Below, piece after piece: positions 1 through 8,234 of a DNA stretch of 29,526 nucleotides (positions within the stretch are counted from its first letter, which is position 1; each line of letters opens with the position of its first letter). The notes below the pieces were generated by a model, which saw nothing but the letters and a program-made list of their open reading frames with translations, was not told the origin of the DNA and did no database searches. Origin of the DNA: Bacteroidales bacterium (GTDB taxonomy: Bacteria; Bacteroidota; Bacteroidia; Bacteroidales; WCHB1-69). The stretch spans positions 1-29,526 of the forward strand of contig JAEERB010000011.1 in the NCBI GenBank assembly GCA_016285615.1, given 5' to 3'. The position numbers and the translations under genes are program-made.

Positions 1-1
1 A

Positions 2-1378
2 AATATCGGCATCCTCAAGTGTGCCGCCATCGGCGATTATAGGCTCAATCTCGGCCAGGGACTGGTGGTGGGTTCGTCGCTGATGAGTGGGAAGGGAGGT
101 GGCGTGGGCCTACGCAAGTTCTCGTCAGGCGTTAAGCCCGTGACACCGCTCAGCGAGGGGCTTTTCTTTCGGGGTGCAGCCGTCGAGTTGGGCAATGCCA
201 ACTATACGGGCACCGTTTTCTATTCGAGTAGGCGCTACGATGGGAAAATTAACGGGGATGGTGCTTACGAGGGACCGCTGTCGCAGGTGGGCTACCATCG
301 TACGGCTAACGAGTGTGCTAAAATGAATGTGCTCCGTAATCACCTGGTTGGCGCCGATTTCCGAATGGTTCGGCGACTGTTCCGTGTGGGTGCCCGCGTG
401 TTGTGGGCCTATTTCCCGCGCAAGGTAATTTTGGGAGATGCTGTATATCAGCAATATAACTTTACGGGCAACTATATGTTCAATGCGTCGGTTGATTACC
501 AGTGCTTGCTGCGGAAAGTGATTCTCTTTGGTGAGTTGGCCATGTGCGAGTCGCCAGCATGGGCGTGCCTGCAAGGTCTGCAGTGGCATGTCGACCCCCG
601 TTTGCAAGTGGCAGCCGTATTCCGCCATTTTTCGCCCCGTTATCACGCCTTGTATGGCAGTGGCTTCGGCGGTAAGGCGCAGAATGAAACTGGTGTCTAT
701 GTGGTGGCGGATGTTGTTGTGGGTAAGCGGCTAAATGTATTGCTCTATCACGATTACTGCCACTATCCGTGGCTCAAATATCAAGTCGATGCGCCTTCGT
801 CAAGAATGGAGACAGGCATGACACTCACGCTGGATATTCGCCGCCAAACCCGACTGAAATGGCAGTACCGTAGGTTGCAGCGCGAAGTGAATAGGATTTC
901 AGAAAATGGCTACTGGAATGTTTTGATGCCGAAAATCACCCATAGCATCAAGATGGGGATTAGCTATCAGCCGTTGCCTGTGCTGTCGATGAAAACCGAA
1001 CTTGATTGGTTGCTGAATCGCTATCCAAACGAAAAGAGAACGCGTCAGGGCTGGCTCTTTTATCAGGATGTGAATGTGACTTTCCCCAAACCTAATCTTA
1101 GCGTCAAGTGCCGACTGGCTTTCTTCGACACGCCCTCGTACGATGAACGACTCTACGCATACGAAAGCGATGTGCTGTACGCTTTTACGGTCAACAGTTA
1201 CTACGGCCGCGGCTGTCGTGCCGTACTGGTGTTGAAGTATCGTTGGCGTTTCTTTGATGTGTGGGTGCGACTGGCGCAGAGCTACTATTTCTATTCCGAC
1301 AAAGTCGGTAGCGGTTTAACACAAATTAACGGACATCACAAGACGGAACTGCGCCTGCAGTGCTGCTTCCGATTGTGA
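2..1378 (+). CDS. Helix-hairpin-helix family outer-membrane beta-barrel protein, 3' part (5' end outside window)
   Basis: The reading frame is open from base 2, so this is the last 458 residues of a longer protein; the GTG at 65 is internal. The visible start contains GDYRLNLGQGLVVGS, followed further on by NASVDYQ and VDAPSSRME. I recognise these motifs from a Bacteroidota family with N-terminal helix-hairpin-helix (ComEA-like) repeats and a C-terminal beta-barrel. The rest is rich in aromatic residues and alternating strands and ends in FRL, as expected for an outer-membrane barrel. The helix-hairpin-helix part would lie upstream and is not seen, so the name rests on the barrel alone. The function is not established; a role in DNA handling or uptake is only suggested by the family name. 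Its stop codon lies 2 bases from the convergent queA stop. Confidence 0.65.
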   Translation, partial: NIGILKCAAIGDYRLNLGQGLVVGSSLMSGKGGGVGLRKFSSGVKPVTPLSEGLFFRGAAVELGNANYTGTVFYSSRRYDGKINGDGAYEGPLSQVGYHRTANECAKMNVLRNHLVGADFRMVRRLFRVGARVLWAYFPRKVILGDAVYQQYNFTGNYMFNASVDYQCLLRKVILFGELAMCESPAWACLQGLQWHVDPRLQVAAVFRHFSPRYHALYGSGFGGKAQNETGVYVVADVVVGKRLNVLLYHDYCHYPWLKYQVDAPSSRMETGMTLTLDIRRQTRLKWQYRRLQREVNRISENGYWNVLMPKITHSIKMGISYQPLPVLSMKTELDWLLNRYPNEKRTRQGWLFYQDVNVTFPKPNLSVKCRLAFFDTPSYDERLYAYESDVLYAFTVNSYYGRGCRAVLVLKYRWRFFDVWVRLAQSYYFYSDKVGSGLTQINGHHKTELRLQCCFRL

Positions 1379-1380
1379 GA

Positions 1381-2610
1381 TTAGTCGTTGATATAGAGGT
1401 TGGAATCGCCGTAGCTGAGGAATCGATAGTCATGGCTCAGCGCGTGCTCATACACACGATGCCAGTCGTCGCCGATGATGGAGGCGATGAGCAGCAACAA
1501 GGTGCTCTTGGGCTGGTGGAAGTTTGTGATGATGCCCTGGATCATGTGGTGTTTGTAGGTGGGCACAATCATCAGGCGGGTGGCGCCGGCAATGTGGTCG
1601 GTGTGCTGGACGGCCATATAGTCTTGCAGGGCTTGCAGCGACTGCTCTGCGGTGATGCTGGCGAATTGTGGGTTCTCGTACGCTTCCCACTGCTCGATCA
1701 GGAACGGGGAGGGCAGGGAGAGGGCTAGCTTGGCGCCCATCAGGAATAGCGACTCTAAGGTTCGTACCACTGTGGTGCCGACCGCAATGCGCCGTTTCTG
1801 CGTGTCGTGCAGCAGTTGCTCTATCAGCTCTTTTGTGATGATGACCTTCTCCTGATGCATGTAGTGGTCGCCAATCAGTTCGGTGGTGACGGGCTTGAAG
1901 GTGCCTGCACCGACATGTAGTGTAAGATATTGTAGATCAATTCCTTTCTGGCGAAGTTGGTGGAGCACGTTTTCCGAAAAGTGCAGTCCAGCCGTGGGTG
2001 CGGCCACCGAGCCGTCGTGGCGTGCATAGACCGTCTGGTAGCGTGCTTCGTCTTCAGTCGAGGCCTCGCGTTTGATGTAGGCGGGCAGCGGCATTTTGCC
2101 GTAGGCTTCAATCCATTCGGCAAAGGTGATGTCGCTTTCGGCCCAGGTGAAAGTCACGGGGAAGGCGCCTTCGCAGTTGTCGCCCTTCTCGGCGGTGATG
2201 CGCACCTCACGGTCACGCACTTGTGCAACGATGGTGAGCGGGTGTTTCCAACGCTTGGCATTGCCTACGAAGCACTTCCAGGTGACGGGACTGGTCTGCG
2301 TGAAGGCGGAGGCCAACTCGGTGGTGGGCAGCATCGGCTCCAGACAGAAAATCTCGATGGCGGCACCGGTGGCGTTATGCACACGCAGGCGCGCATGGAT
2401 GACCTTCGAGTTATTGAAAATCAGCATGGTATCGCGGTCTAGAAAGTCGGCCAGCTGGTAAAAATGGCTGTCGGTAATCTCACCGTTACGATAAACTAAC
2501 AACTTGGAGGTGTCGCGCGGCTCCTTGGGATAAAAAGCTATCCGCTCCTCTGGTAGAGGATAGTCGTAATCGGCAATACGAATGGCTTTTTCTTTTAGTG
2601 GTGCGCTCAT
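1381..2610 (-). CDS. queA: S-adenosylmethionine:tRNA ribosyltransferase-isomerase, long form
   Basis: QueA transfers and isomerises the ribosyl part of SAM onto 7-aminomethyl-7-deazaguanine in tRNA, giving epoxyqueuosine at wobble position 34. Family motifs are all present: PKEPRDTSKLLV (28-39), FNNSKVIHARL (65-75), SVAAPTAGLHF (201-211), LHVGAGTFKPV (231-241), HYMHQE (249-254), GTTVVRTLES (278-287), TNFHQPKSTLLLL (362-374) and SYGDSNLY near the end. At 409 residues it is about 50 longer than E. coli QueA (356); the extra length is in residues 90-160 and 290-350. I chose the ATG at 2610. The longer frame would begin with a TTG at 2631 that lies inside the promoter -7 box (TATTTTTG, 2629-2636). 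The gene lies downstream of the peptidase pair on the same strand but has its own promoter. Confidence 0.92.
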   Translation of the reverse strand: MSAPLKEKAIRIADYDYPLPEERIAFYPKEPRDTSKLLVYRNGEITDSHFYQLADFLDRDTMLIFNNSKVIHARLRVHNATGAAIEIFCLEPMLPTTELASAFTQTSPVTWKCFVGNAKRWKHPLTIVAQVRDREVRITAEKGDNCEGAFPVTFTWAESDITFAEWIEAYGKMPLPAYIKREASTEDEARYQTVYARHDGSVAAPTAGLHFSENVLHQLRQKGIDLQYLTLHVGAGTFKPVTTELIGDHYMHQEKVIITKELIEQLLHDTQKRRIAVGTTVVRTLESLFLMGAKLALSLPSPFLIEQWEAYENPQFASITAEQSLQALQDYMAVQHTDHIAGATRLMIVPTYKHHMIQGIITNFHQPKSTLLLLIASIIGDDWHRVYEHALSHDYRFLSYGDSNLYIND

Positions 2611-2628
2611 CGTTTTCAAAATGTGGCG

Positions 2629-2636
2629 CAAAAATA
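2629..2636 (-). promoter_or_regulatory. Promoter -7 box of queA
   Basis: TATTTTTG on the minus strand matches the Bacteroidota -7 consensus TAnnTTTG. It lies 18 bases upstream of the queA ATG, within the 39-base gap after the preceding peptidase stop codon. No convincing -33 TTTG was found. The short leader (about 10-15 nt) supports the ATG at 2610 as start. Confidence 0.6.
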
Positions 2637-2649
2637 CGAAAAGTTGCCG

Positions 2650-4083
2650 TTATTTCACCCACTTCTTTGTAATCACGCCTTCCGTTGTGACTACTCGCAT
2701 AAAGTACAGGCCTGACGGCAGATCACCGACTTGGAACTCGCGCTGGTTTCCGTTGTATGTGCGTAGCAGTTGCCCGGCAGCGTTCCGTATCTCAGTGGTT
2801 TTCACTTCGGTTCCTTCGTCGATGGTTATATGCAAAATTTCTACCGCCGGATTGGGGTAGAGGGCGCACGTTGGCTTGCTGTTCTCGGCAATGCCTGTGT
2901 TGTCCTTCGGCTCAATGCCGATAAGGCAAGCTTGGAGGTATGAAAAGTTGTAATTGAGCGGTGTGATGGCATCTAAGCGGAAATAGCCGTCTTCTCTACC
3001 GCTCCAGCCCCAATTAAAATGGAAGAAATTGTCGCTGTTGTATCCATCGCAAACAAACGCATGACCCATCGAATTGATCTCGGTTGATGTCTGCCCTTGG
3101 TATAGGCAGGGACGGTTGTTGTCCAGTTCTTGTTTAATCAAGGCAAGCCAATCCTCATCCGAATAATTGCTCTTTTTAACATATTGTATTTGAGAGGAAT
3201 ATCCAAAATATTGGGTGAACGGTTGTTGCGCATAGGTGATGTGCGCCAAACTGCCACCGCGACTTCTGATGTCGTAATTCATATTGCAAGCCACGCCGCA
3301 GTGGTACATAAGGGTGGCTACTGCATTTTTCTCTGCTTCTGTGTTTGAAGCAGTTAAGGTGAGAGGCATATTGGCCCATGCGTAAGTGGTTGCGCCAAAA
3401 TCAGCGGATTGCTCTCCGTATTCGGGATGAGCTTTTACGGTATAGTTATGAGATCCAATGCCTTGCGTCGGATACTCCCAATGTTTCATTATTTGTGCCA
3501 TGGAGGTGGCTACACAGCCAGCCAATGTATATTCGCCAGCAGCCTCGTCGTAAGGACACATGTTGTTATACAGCACAGCACCGTCGTTGGAGTGGTTCCG
3601 TTGTGCCCATTGGGTTTTTATCAACGGCTCAACACTACCACCTTTGGTTTCCAATAAGCCTCCGTTGCGCAAGGTTTCCCATTCGCTTGAAGCCATCGTG
3701 GAAGATGCCGCATTGTGCTCTATAATGTAGATGATTTCCTGTTCGTAGTGATTAATCCAACTGCGGGCATTGTCGGGCATTTCGTTATAGTCGAAGCTGC
3801 CTTTATCGCTGTAGCCCAATACGGGAATTGAGCGGTCGTCGCCAGCCACCAATACAAAGCCATTGCCATCGACGGCGTTGAAAACATAGATATGCTGGTA
3901 GGGTGTTTGGGCCGTGATATCCAGCAGTTCAGGCATGTTTTGTTGTTTCAAAAGAGATTTTGCTGTCACCTGCTGGCGGTAAAAATTAGTGGCCACTTTG
4001 GCTGCCGTCATCGGGTCAACGGGAGCAGCGCAGAGATTCAATGATAAAATGATGAATGAAAAGTACAGACAGAGTCGTTTCAT
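2650..4083 (-). CDS. Secreted C10 (streptopain-like) cysteine peptidase with T9SS type A sorting domain
   Basis: This is a 477-residue secreted cysteine endopeptidase related to streptopain, interpain and periodontain. A signal peptide (1-20, MKRLCLYFSF...LCAA) is followed by a Spi/propeptide region (about 21-150, with QHIYVFNAV and GFVLVAGDDRSIPVLGYS). The catalytic domain then contains Cys190 in AGCVATSMAQIM, His341 in GHAFVCDGYN and Trp358 in HFNWGWSG, which are the C10 catalytic positions. Residues 400-477 form a T9SS type A sorting domain (LYPNPAVE..., GDLPSGLYFMRV, ending TKKWVK), so the product should cross the outer membrane by the Por system and be anchored or released. I chose the ATG at 4083 because it starts the signal peptide; the in-frame upstream extension is charged. 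The gene follows a larger paralogue with a 40-base gap and no visible promoter, so the two are probably co-transcribed. Confidence 0.92.
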   Translation of the reverse strand: MKRLCLYFSFIILSLNLCAAPVDPMTAAKVATNFYRQQVTAKSLLKQQNMPELLDITAQTPYQHIYVFNAVDGNGFVLVAGDDRSIPVLGYSDKGSFDYNEMPDNARSWINHYEQEIIYIIEHNAASSTMASSEWETLRNGGLLETKGGSVEPLIKTQWAQRNHSNDGAVLYNNMCPYDEAAGEYTLAGCVATSMAQIMKHWEYPTQGIGSHNYTVKAHPEYGEQSADFGATTYAWANMPLTLTASNTEAEKNAVATLMYHCGVACNMNYDIRSRGGSLAHITYAQQPFTQYFGYSSQIQYVKKSNYSDEDWLALIKQELDNNRPCLYQGQTSTEINSMGHAFVCDGYNSDNFFHFNWGWSGREDGYFRLDAITPLNYNFSYLQACLIGIEPKDNTGIAENSKPTCALYPNPAVEILHITIDEGTEVKTTEIRNAAGQLLRTYNGNQREFQVGDLPSGLYFMRVVTTEGVITKKWVK

Positions 4084-4123
4084 GTTCTTTATTCTTTGTT
4101 CTTTGTTCTTGATTATCATCTAT
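4084..4123 (+). repeat. Intergenic TTCTTTG-type simple repeat, tract a
   Basis: The gap between the two peptidase genes consists almost only of TTCTTTG/TTCTTTA words (ttctttattctttgttc...). The same words occur in tracts c, d, e and f. It contains no promoter-like box. It also forms the upstream region of the second peptidase gene, where the minus strand reads as A-rich. Confidence 0.7.
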
Positions 4124-6907
4124 TTACTTCACCCACTTCTTCGTAATCACACCCTCTGATGTAACAACCCGCATAAAGTACAGGCCCGATGGCAGATCGC
4201 CGACATGGAACTCGCGCTGGCTGCCAGGATAGGTGCGCAATAACTGGCCCTGGGCATTCACAAATTCTATTTCTTTGATTACAATATCTTTAGCTATAGT
4301 TAGATATAGCTTGTCTATCGCAGGATTGGGGTAGAGTGTCAATTCTTCATCTTCAAACTCTTCAATCCCAGTGTTAGAGGACCGGGAAATATTGATGATG
4401 AGCTGATAAGTGCCTAAATCGTTATCGTTGCCATTGAATCCTTTGATTCTGAAATAAATGGGTCCTCCACCATTAAGGGTTGTGGCAGGCATTTCATTGT
4501 CGTATGTGCCTGAGGTGTTTGTGCCGTTCAGCGAGAATGCCAACGCTCCATAGGCCGAATAGGAAGAAGAGTTATTATATCTGTCGTACATCAGAGCACT
4601 TACCGTGTATTTATAGCCTGCGGGCAGGGTGATTTTATAATAATCCACATCTGTTGACACATGCAGGTTGGCATTGATGGTGAAGGTCCTGCTGTTGGTT
4701 GAAATGGTCCCTAAGTCGTAGGCGGTGGCTGACGTGTTGTTTTGCTCGTAAGCGTCGGGTTGGAGAGCTGTACCAGCAGCTTGGGAGACTGTAACCGTCT
4801 TGGAACCAACGCCGTTGCTGCCCGTTATGGTGATGGTGGCCGACCTTGCCGAATTGGAGTTGTTAGTAGCTGCGGTGACCGTAATCGTACCGCTTTCGGT
4901 TCCGCTTTTGGGCGACAAGGTGAGCCAGGAGGCCGAGGTGCTGGCTGTCCAGTCAACATTGCCGGTTACGGAGACTGCCTGACTGCTACCCGCAGCTTGG
5001 AACGACACCGAGGAGGGCGACACAGCAAGGGTGGGTGAGGCCACGACGGTGACCAGAATAGGGTTCTGATGTTTTGAACTGCCTGCATAGTACCATTGCG
5101 TTTCACCTTCTCGCTGATAGGCCAACTCCATAAGATAGGTGCCCGTGGCTGCCGTGATGGTCCCCGTAAAATTCAGTCCGTTGGTGTAATGGTAGTTGGC
5201 TTGTAAGCCATTTGTAACATTCAATACCTGAATATTTTGCACATTTGAGCCGGTTTCCACATTGGACAGATTTACTCGTACTTTCCCATAGAATGTTGAT
5301 GAGCCTGAATTCCATACATCCACATTGACGGTTGCCTCCTGCCCTTGGATGAAGGTGGTTTTGGAAAAATCGGAATTGGTCTCCATCTGCGCCGAATAGG
5401 TGATATTAAACGTCGTTGAGGAAGAGGCATTGGTGCCGTTGGGAACCAGTTCCCAGTTGCTTCCATCTACGCTGTAAAAGGCGTAGGCACGATATTTGCC
5501 AGGAATCAAGGGCACTCCTCCCGTGATGTTGATATTGCCTGTGGAGTGATAATTTGGCTGTAAGCTGCTGACATTGAACTTCTGATTGCAAATGGCAATA
5601 TCCTCTTCGTTAAATATGGCAACGGCTAATTTCCCAGTGAAATTATTGGACCCCTTGTTGGAAACCTGAATGGTTCCCGTGATATTTTTCCCGAAACGGG
5701 CATCCTCTACGGTAAGTGTCGAATACATTTTCAAATTGGGTGTGGCCGTGCTGCTGCTGACCGGCTTGATGCCGATAACGGCGCCTTGGTTGACGGTATA
5801 GCTGCCATTGCCAGCCCCTGTGCCGCCCGTGCCGGGGGTCAGGTTGCTGGTGGAGTAGTAGCCGTCACAGTAGCCGCCCCATCCCCAGTTGAAATGGAAT
5901 TGGTTGCTGGAATTATAGCCGTCGCAAACAAAGGCATGGCCGCCTTCGCCCTGGCCTCTGTAAAGGACAGGCCTTCCTGCATTCAGCTCGGTTTGTATTA
6001 AGGTTGTCCAGGCGCTTTCCGAATAATTGCTCTTCCGAACATAATGCGCTCCGTTGTCGTATTTGAAGTAGTTTATTAAGGCGTTGGGGACATTTTGCGT
6101 GGAAGCACTGCTGCCGTCATAACCGTAGTTCATATCGATGCTCACACCACAATGATACATCAGTGTGGCTACGGCATTGACTTGTGTGGACGAGCTGGAA
6201 CTGGTGAGCTTGGTGGGCATGTTGGACCAGTCGTAGGTGGTGTTGGCAAAGTTGGCCGATTGGGTGCCATAGTACTCGCAGTTGTAAGAATGATAGCTTC
6301 GCCCTTGTGCTGGATAGTTCCAGAATTTCATCACTTGTGCCATGGCAGTGGCAACGCAGCCCGTCACGGTCCGTTTGTTTACAGAACTGTTGTAAGGACA
6401 CAGGTTGTTGTAATAAGGCGACTGGTTCCATTGCGTCTTTACCAGCGGATTAACACTGCCTCCTTTGGCTGCCAAAGAACCGCCTTTGCGTAAGGTTTTC
6501 CACTCGTCGGCGGTGGTCTCGTATGGCGCGGCGTCGTTGGCAATTATCCAGGCAAGTTCTTCTTCGTAGTGCATGATCCATGCTCGGGCATTGGTGGGCA
6601 TATTGTCGTAGTCGAAGCTCCCTTCCTCGCTGTAACCAAGGATGGGTATCGAGCGGTCGTCGCCAGCCACTAAGACAAAACCGTTGTCAGCAGAGGCGTT
6701 AAAGACGTAGATATGCTGGTAGGGCGTCTGGGCCGTTACATCTTGCAAGGTGATCTGCGCCTTGGTCCGACTCGTTTGCGAGTTGGCTATCACCTGCTGA
6801 CGGTAGAAATTGGTGGCTACCTTGGCCGCCGTTGTCGGATCAACAGGGTCAGCCAATAGGTTCAATGCTATTATCGAGAATGAAAAATACAATAAGAGTT
6901 TTTTCAT
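4124..6907 (-). CDS. Large multidomain C10 cysteine peptidase with BACON and PPC-like domains and T9SS sorting domain
   Basis: This 927-residue secreted peptidase is a paralogue of the neighbouring C10 enzyme. Order of parts: signal peptide (1-19); Spi propeptide (about 20-150, DPVDPTTAAKVATNFYRQQV); catalytic domain with Cys184 (TGCVATAMAQVM), His324 (GGHAFVCDGYN) and Trp341 (FNWGWGG); two Ig-like/CARDB-like beta modules (about 385-500 and 505-620); a BACON-like domain (about 624-711, with WLTLSPKSG and TVTVSQAAG); a pre-peptidase C-terminal-like domain (about 717-842, DAYEQNNTSATAYDLG); and a T9SS type A sorting domain (about 855-927). The last 30 residues match those of the smaller paralogue almost exactly. 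The extra beta modules suggest binding to glycan, mucin or protein surfaces, which is an inference. It is the first gene of the pair and has a -7 box at 6963-6970. Confidence 0.92.
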   Translation of the reverse strand: MKKLLLYFSFSIIALNLLADPVDPTTAAKVATNFYRQQVIANSQTSRTKAQITLQDVTAQTPYQHIYVFNASADNGFVLVAGDDRSIPILGYSEEGSFDYDNMPTNARAWIMHYEEELAWIIANDAAPYETTADEWKTLRKGGSLAAKGGSVNPLVKTQWNQSPYYNNLCPYNSSVNKRTVTGCVATAMAQVMKFWNYPAQGRSYHSYNCEYYGTQSANFANTTYDWSNMPTKLTSSSSSTQVNAVATLMYHCGVSIDMNYGYDGSSASTQNVPNALINYFKYDNGAHYVRKSNYSESAWTTLIQTELNAGRPVLYRGQGEGGHAFVCDGYNSSNQFHFNWGWGGYCDGYYSTSNLTPGTGGTGAGNGSYTVNQGAVIGIKPVSSSTATPNLKMYSTLTVEDARFGKNITGTIQVSNKGSNNFTGKLAVAIFNEEDIAICNQKFNVSSLQPNYHSTGNINITGGVPLIPGKYRAYAFYSVDGSNWELVPNGTNASSSTTFNITYSAQMETNSDFSKTTFIQGQEATVNVDVWNSGSSTFYGKVRVNLSNVETGSNVQNIQVLNVTNGLQANYHYTNGLNFTGTITAATGTYLMELAYQREGETQWYYAGSSKHQNPILVTVVASPTLAVSPSSVSFQAAGSSQAVSVTGNVDWTASTSASWLTLSPKSGTESGTITVTAATNNSNSARSATITITGSNGVGSKTVTVSQAAGTALQPDAYEQNNTSATAYDLGTISTNSRTFTINANLHVSTDVDYYKITLPAGYKYTVSALMYDRYNNSSSYSAYGALAFSLNGTNTSGTYDNEMPATTLNGGGPIYFRIKGFNGNDNDLGTYQLIINISRSSNTGIEEFEDEELTLYPNPAIDKLYLTIAKDIVIKEIEFVNAQGQLLRTYPGSQREFHVGDLPSGLYFMRVVTSEGVITKKWVK

Positions 6908-6962
6908 TTATTCAGTTGTTATTTGGTTGTGATACAAATAAATCTATTTAAGATTGTGGCTG

Positions 6963-6970
6963 CAAATATA
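6963..6970 (-). promoter_or_regulatory. Promoter -7 box of the C10 peptidase pair
   Basis: TATATTTG (followed by C) on the minus strand is a perfect TAnnTTTG match. It lies 55 bases upstream of the ATG at 6907. The leader is A/T-rich with no Shine-Dalgarno motif. It should drive both peptidase genes, since no box was found in the gap between them. Confidence 0.65.
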
Positions 6971-6986
6971 CACTATATTTTATTAA

Positions 6987-7128
6987 ATGTTTCGATAATT
7001 CATAATCTCATAATTCAAAAAGTTTTTAGTTGTTAGCGATTCTATCACTCCTCACTATTCACTTCTCACTTAATACTTCATAATCTTAACTCCTTAGTTT
7101 CTTAACTTCTTAACTTCTCACTTTTTTT
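6987..7128 (-). repeat. Intergenic low-complexity tract b (AGTTAAGAAGTTAAGAA type)
   Basis: The divergent gap between the peptidases and the ROK kinase contains degenerate short repeats. On the minus strand they read AGTTAAGAAGTTAAGAA, then GGAGTTAAG and GTGAGGAGTGA. The 17-base word AGTTAAGAAGTTAAGAA recurs exactly in tract e (20531-20699), 13 kb away. The tract sits between the two divergent promoters. Confidence 0.65.
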
Positions 7129-7130
7129 CG

Positions 7131-7138
7131 TACCTTTG
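7131..7138 (+). promoter_or_regulatory. Promoter -7 box of the ROK kinase gene
   Basis: TACCTTTG (followed by C) fits TAnnTTTG and lies 30 bases upstream of the ATG at 7169. An in-frame TTG at 7136 falls inside this box, which argues against the longer reading frame being the real start. Confidence 0.6.
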
Positions 7139-7168
7139 CCCTTTCTAATCAACCCAAATAATTTTGTT

Positions 7169-8143
7169 ATGTATTCATTAGGCATTGATATTGGAGGTAC
7201 TAAATGTGCCGTTATTTTAGGTAAAGAATTGATTACCGATAACTTGGATGATTTTATTGTGGATAAGATTGCCTTTGCGACGGAGACGGATAAAGGTGTT
7301 AATTTCGCATTGAATAATATTTTTGCGGCTACGGATGAGATTTTGAAACGTCATCAGATTAGTGGCAAAGACTTGGTGGGTATCGGTATCAGCTGTGGTG
7401 GTCCCCTCAGTAGCAAAGAGGGTGTCATCATGTCGCCTCCAAATCTGCCAGGATGGGATAATATTCACATTGTCAAGATGTTCGAGGATAAATATGGCGT
7501 GAAGCCCAATCTTCAGAACGATGCCAATGCCTGTGCAGTGGCCGAATGGAAGTTCGGAGCTGGCCGCGGCTGCAACAATATGGCATTCCTGACTTTCGGC
7601 ACCGGTATGGGCGCCGGCCTCATTATCGACGGACACCTCTATAGTGGCACCAACGACAATGCTGGCGAGATTGGTCATGTGCGTATGGCGGAAGACGGTC
7701 CCGTGGGCTTCAACAAAGCCGGTTCGTTCGAAGGCTTCTGCAGTGGCGGCGGTATCGCCCGTATGGCTAAGAAGAAAGCTGCCGAGATGCTGGCTAAAGG
7801 CGAGACCAACCCGCTGTTTGCCAATATGGACGATGTGGAGAAACTGACAGCCAAGTCGTTGGCCCTCGCCATCAAGGATGGTAACGAGTTTGCCCTCTCC
7901 ATCTATCGCAAATGCGGCGAGATGCTCGGCATGGGCCTCTCTATCCTTATCGATGTCCTTAACCCTGAATGTATTGTCATCGGCAGCATCTACGAACGCA
8001 ACCAGGCACTATTCGATCAGTTTATCTATCCCGTAATCGAAAAGGAAGCTATTCCGCTGTCAGCTCAGGTTTGCAAAATCGTGCCCGCCGTACTCGGCGA
8101 TAAGATCGGCGACTACGCAGCCCTCTCACTGGCGCTAAGCTAG
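7169..8143 (+). CDS. ROK family sugar kinase (glucokinase-like)
   Basis: This 324-residue ROK protein probably phosphorylates a hexose or amino sugar with ATP in the cytoplasm. The phosphate-binding motif LGIDIGGTKCAV is at 4-15, the catalytic Asp118 is in LQNDANACAVAEW, FGTGMGAG is at 143-150, and GEIGHVRM (166-173) supplies Glu and His that contact sugar in ROK kinases. No N-terminal helix-turn-helix is present, so it is a kinase rather than a NagC-type repressor. The usual ROK zinc motif (CxCGxxGCxE) is replaced by GFNKAGSFEGFCSGG (180-194), which keeps the Glu but only one Cys. I recall this variant from other Bacteroidota ROK proteins. The substrate (glucose, mannose, N-acetylmannosamine or other) cannot be decided from sequence. 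It is a single gene with its own promoter, between divergent peptidases and a convergent efflux operon. Confidence 0.85.
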   Translation: MYSLGIDIGGTKCAVILGKELITDNLDDFIVDKIAFATETDKGVNFALNNIFAATDEILKRHQISGKDLVGIGISCGGPLSSKEGVIMSPPNLPGWDNIHIVKMFEDKYGVKPNLQNDANACAVAEWKFGAGRGCNNMAFLTFGTGMGAGLIIDGHLYSGTNDNAGEIGHVRMAEDGPVGFNKAGSFEGFCSGGGIARMAKKKAAEMLAKGETNPLFANMDDVEKLTAKSLALAIKDGNEFALSIYRKCGEMLGMGLSILIDVLNPECIVIGSIYERNQALFDQFIYPVIEKEAIPLSAQVCKIVPAVLGDKIGDYAALSLALS

Positions 8144-8234
8144 AGATTCAGAATTCAGAGAACAAAGAGCAAAGAACAAATAGTTCTCAGTTCTCATCTC
8201 TCATCTCTCATCTCTCCGTTCTCCTCTCTCCGTT
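8144..8234 (-). repeat. Intergenic low-complexity tract c (GAACGGAGAGAGGAGA...TTTGTTCTTTG)
   Basis: The gap between two convergent genes is entirely low-complexity. Read on the minus strand it runs from GAACGGAGAGAGGAGA through repeated GAGAGATGA and GAACTGAGAACTA to TTTGTTCTTTG and GAATTCTGAAT. GAACGGAGAGAGGAGA recurs exactly in tract g, and the later words recur in tracts d and e. No GC-rich terminator hairpin is visible for either flanking gene. Confidence 0.7.

Noticed and set aside
2611..2631. TTG at 2631 as the queA start
   Set aside because: It lies inside the TATTTTTG promoter box, so it would not be on the mRNA; the ATG at 2610 starts the conserved part.
4084..8234. CRISPR-like or tandem-repeat array in the simple tracts
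   Set aside because: Units are 6-17 bases, degenerate and without unique spacers; no cas gene is present.
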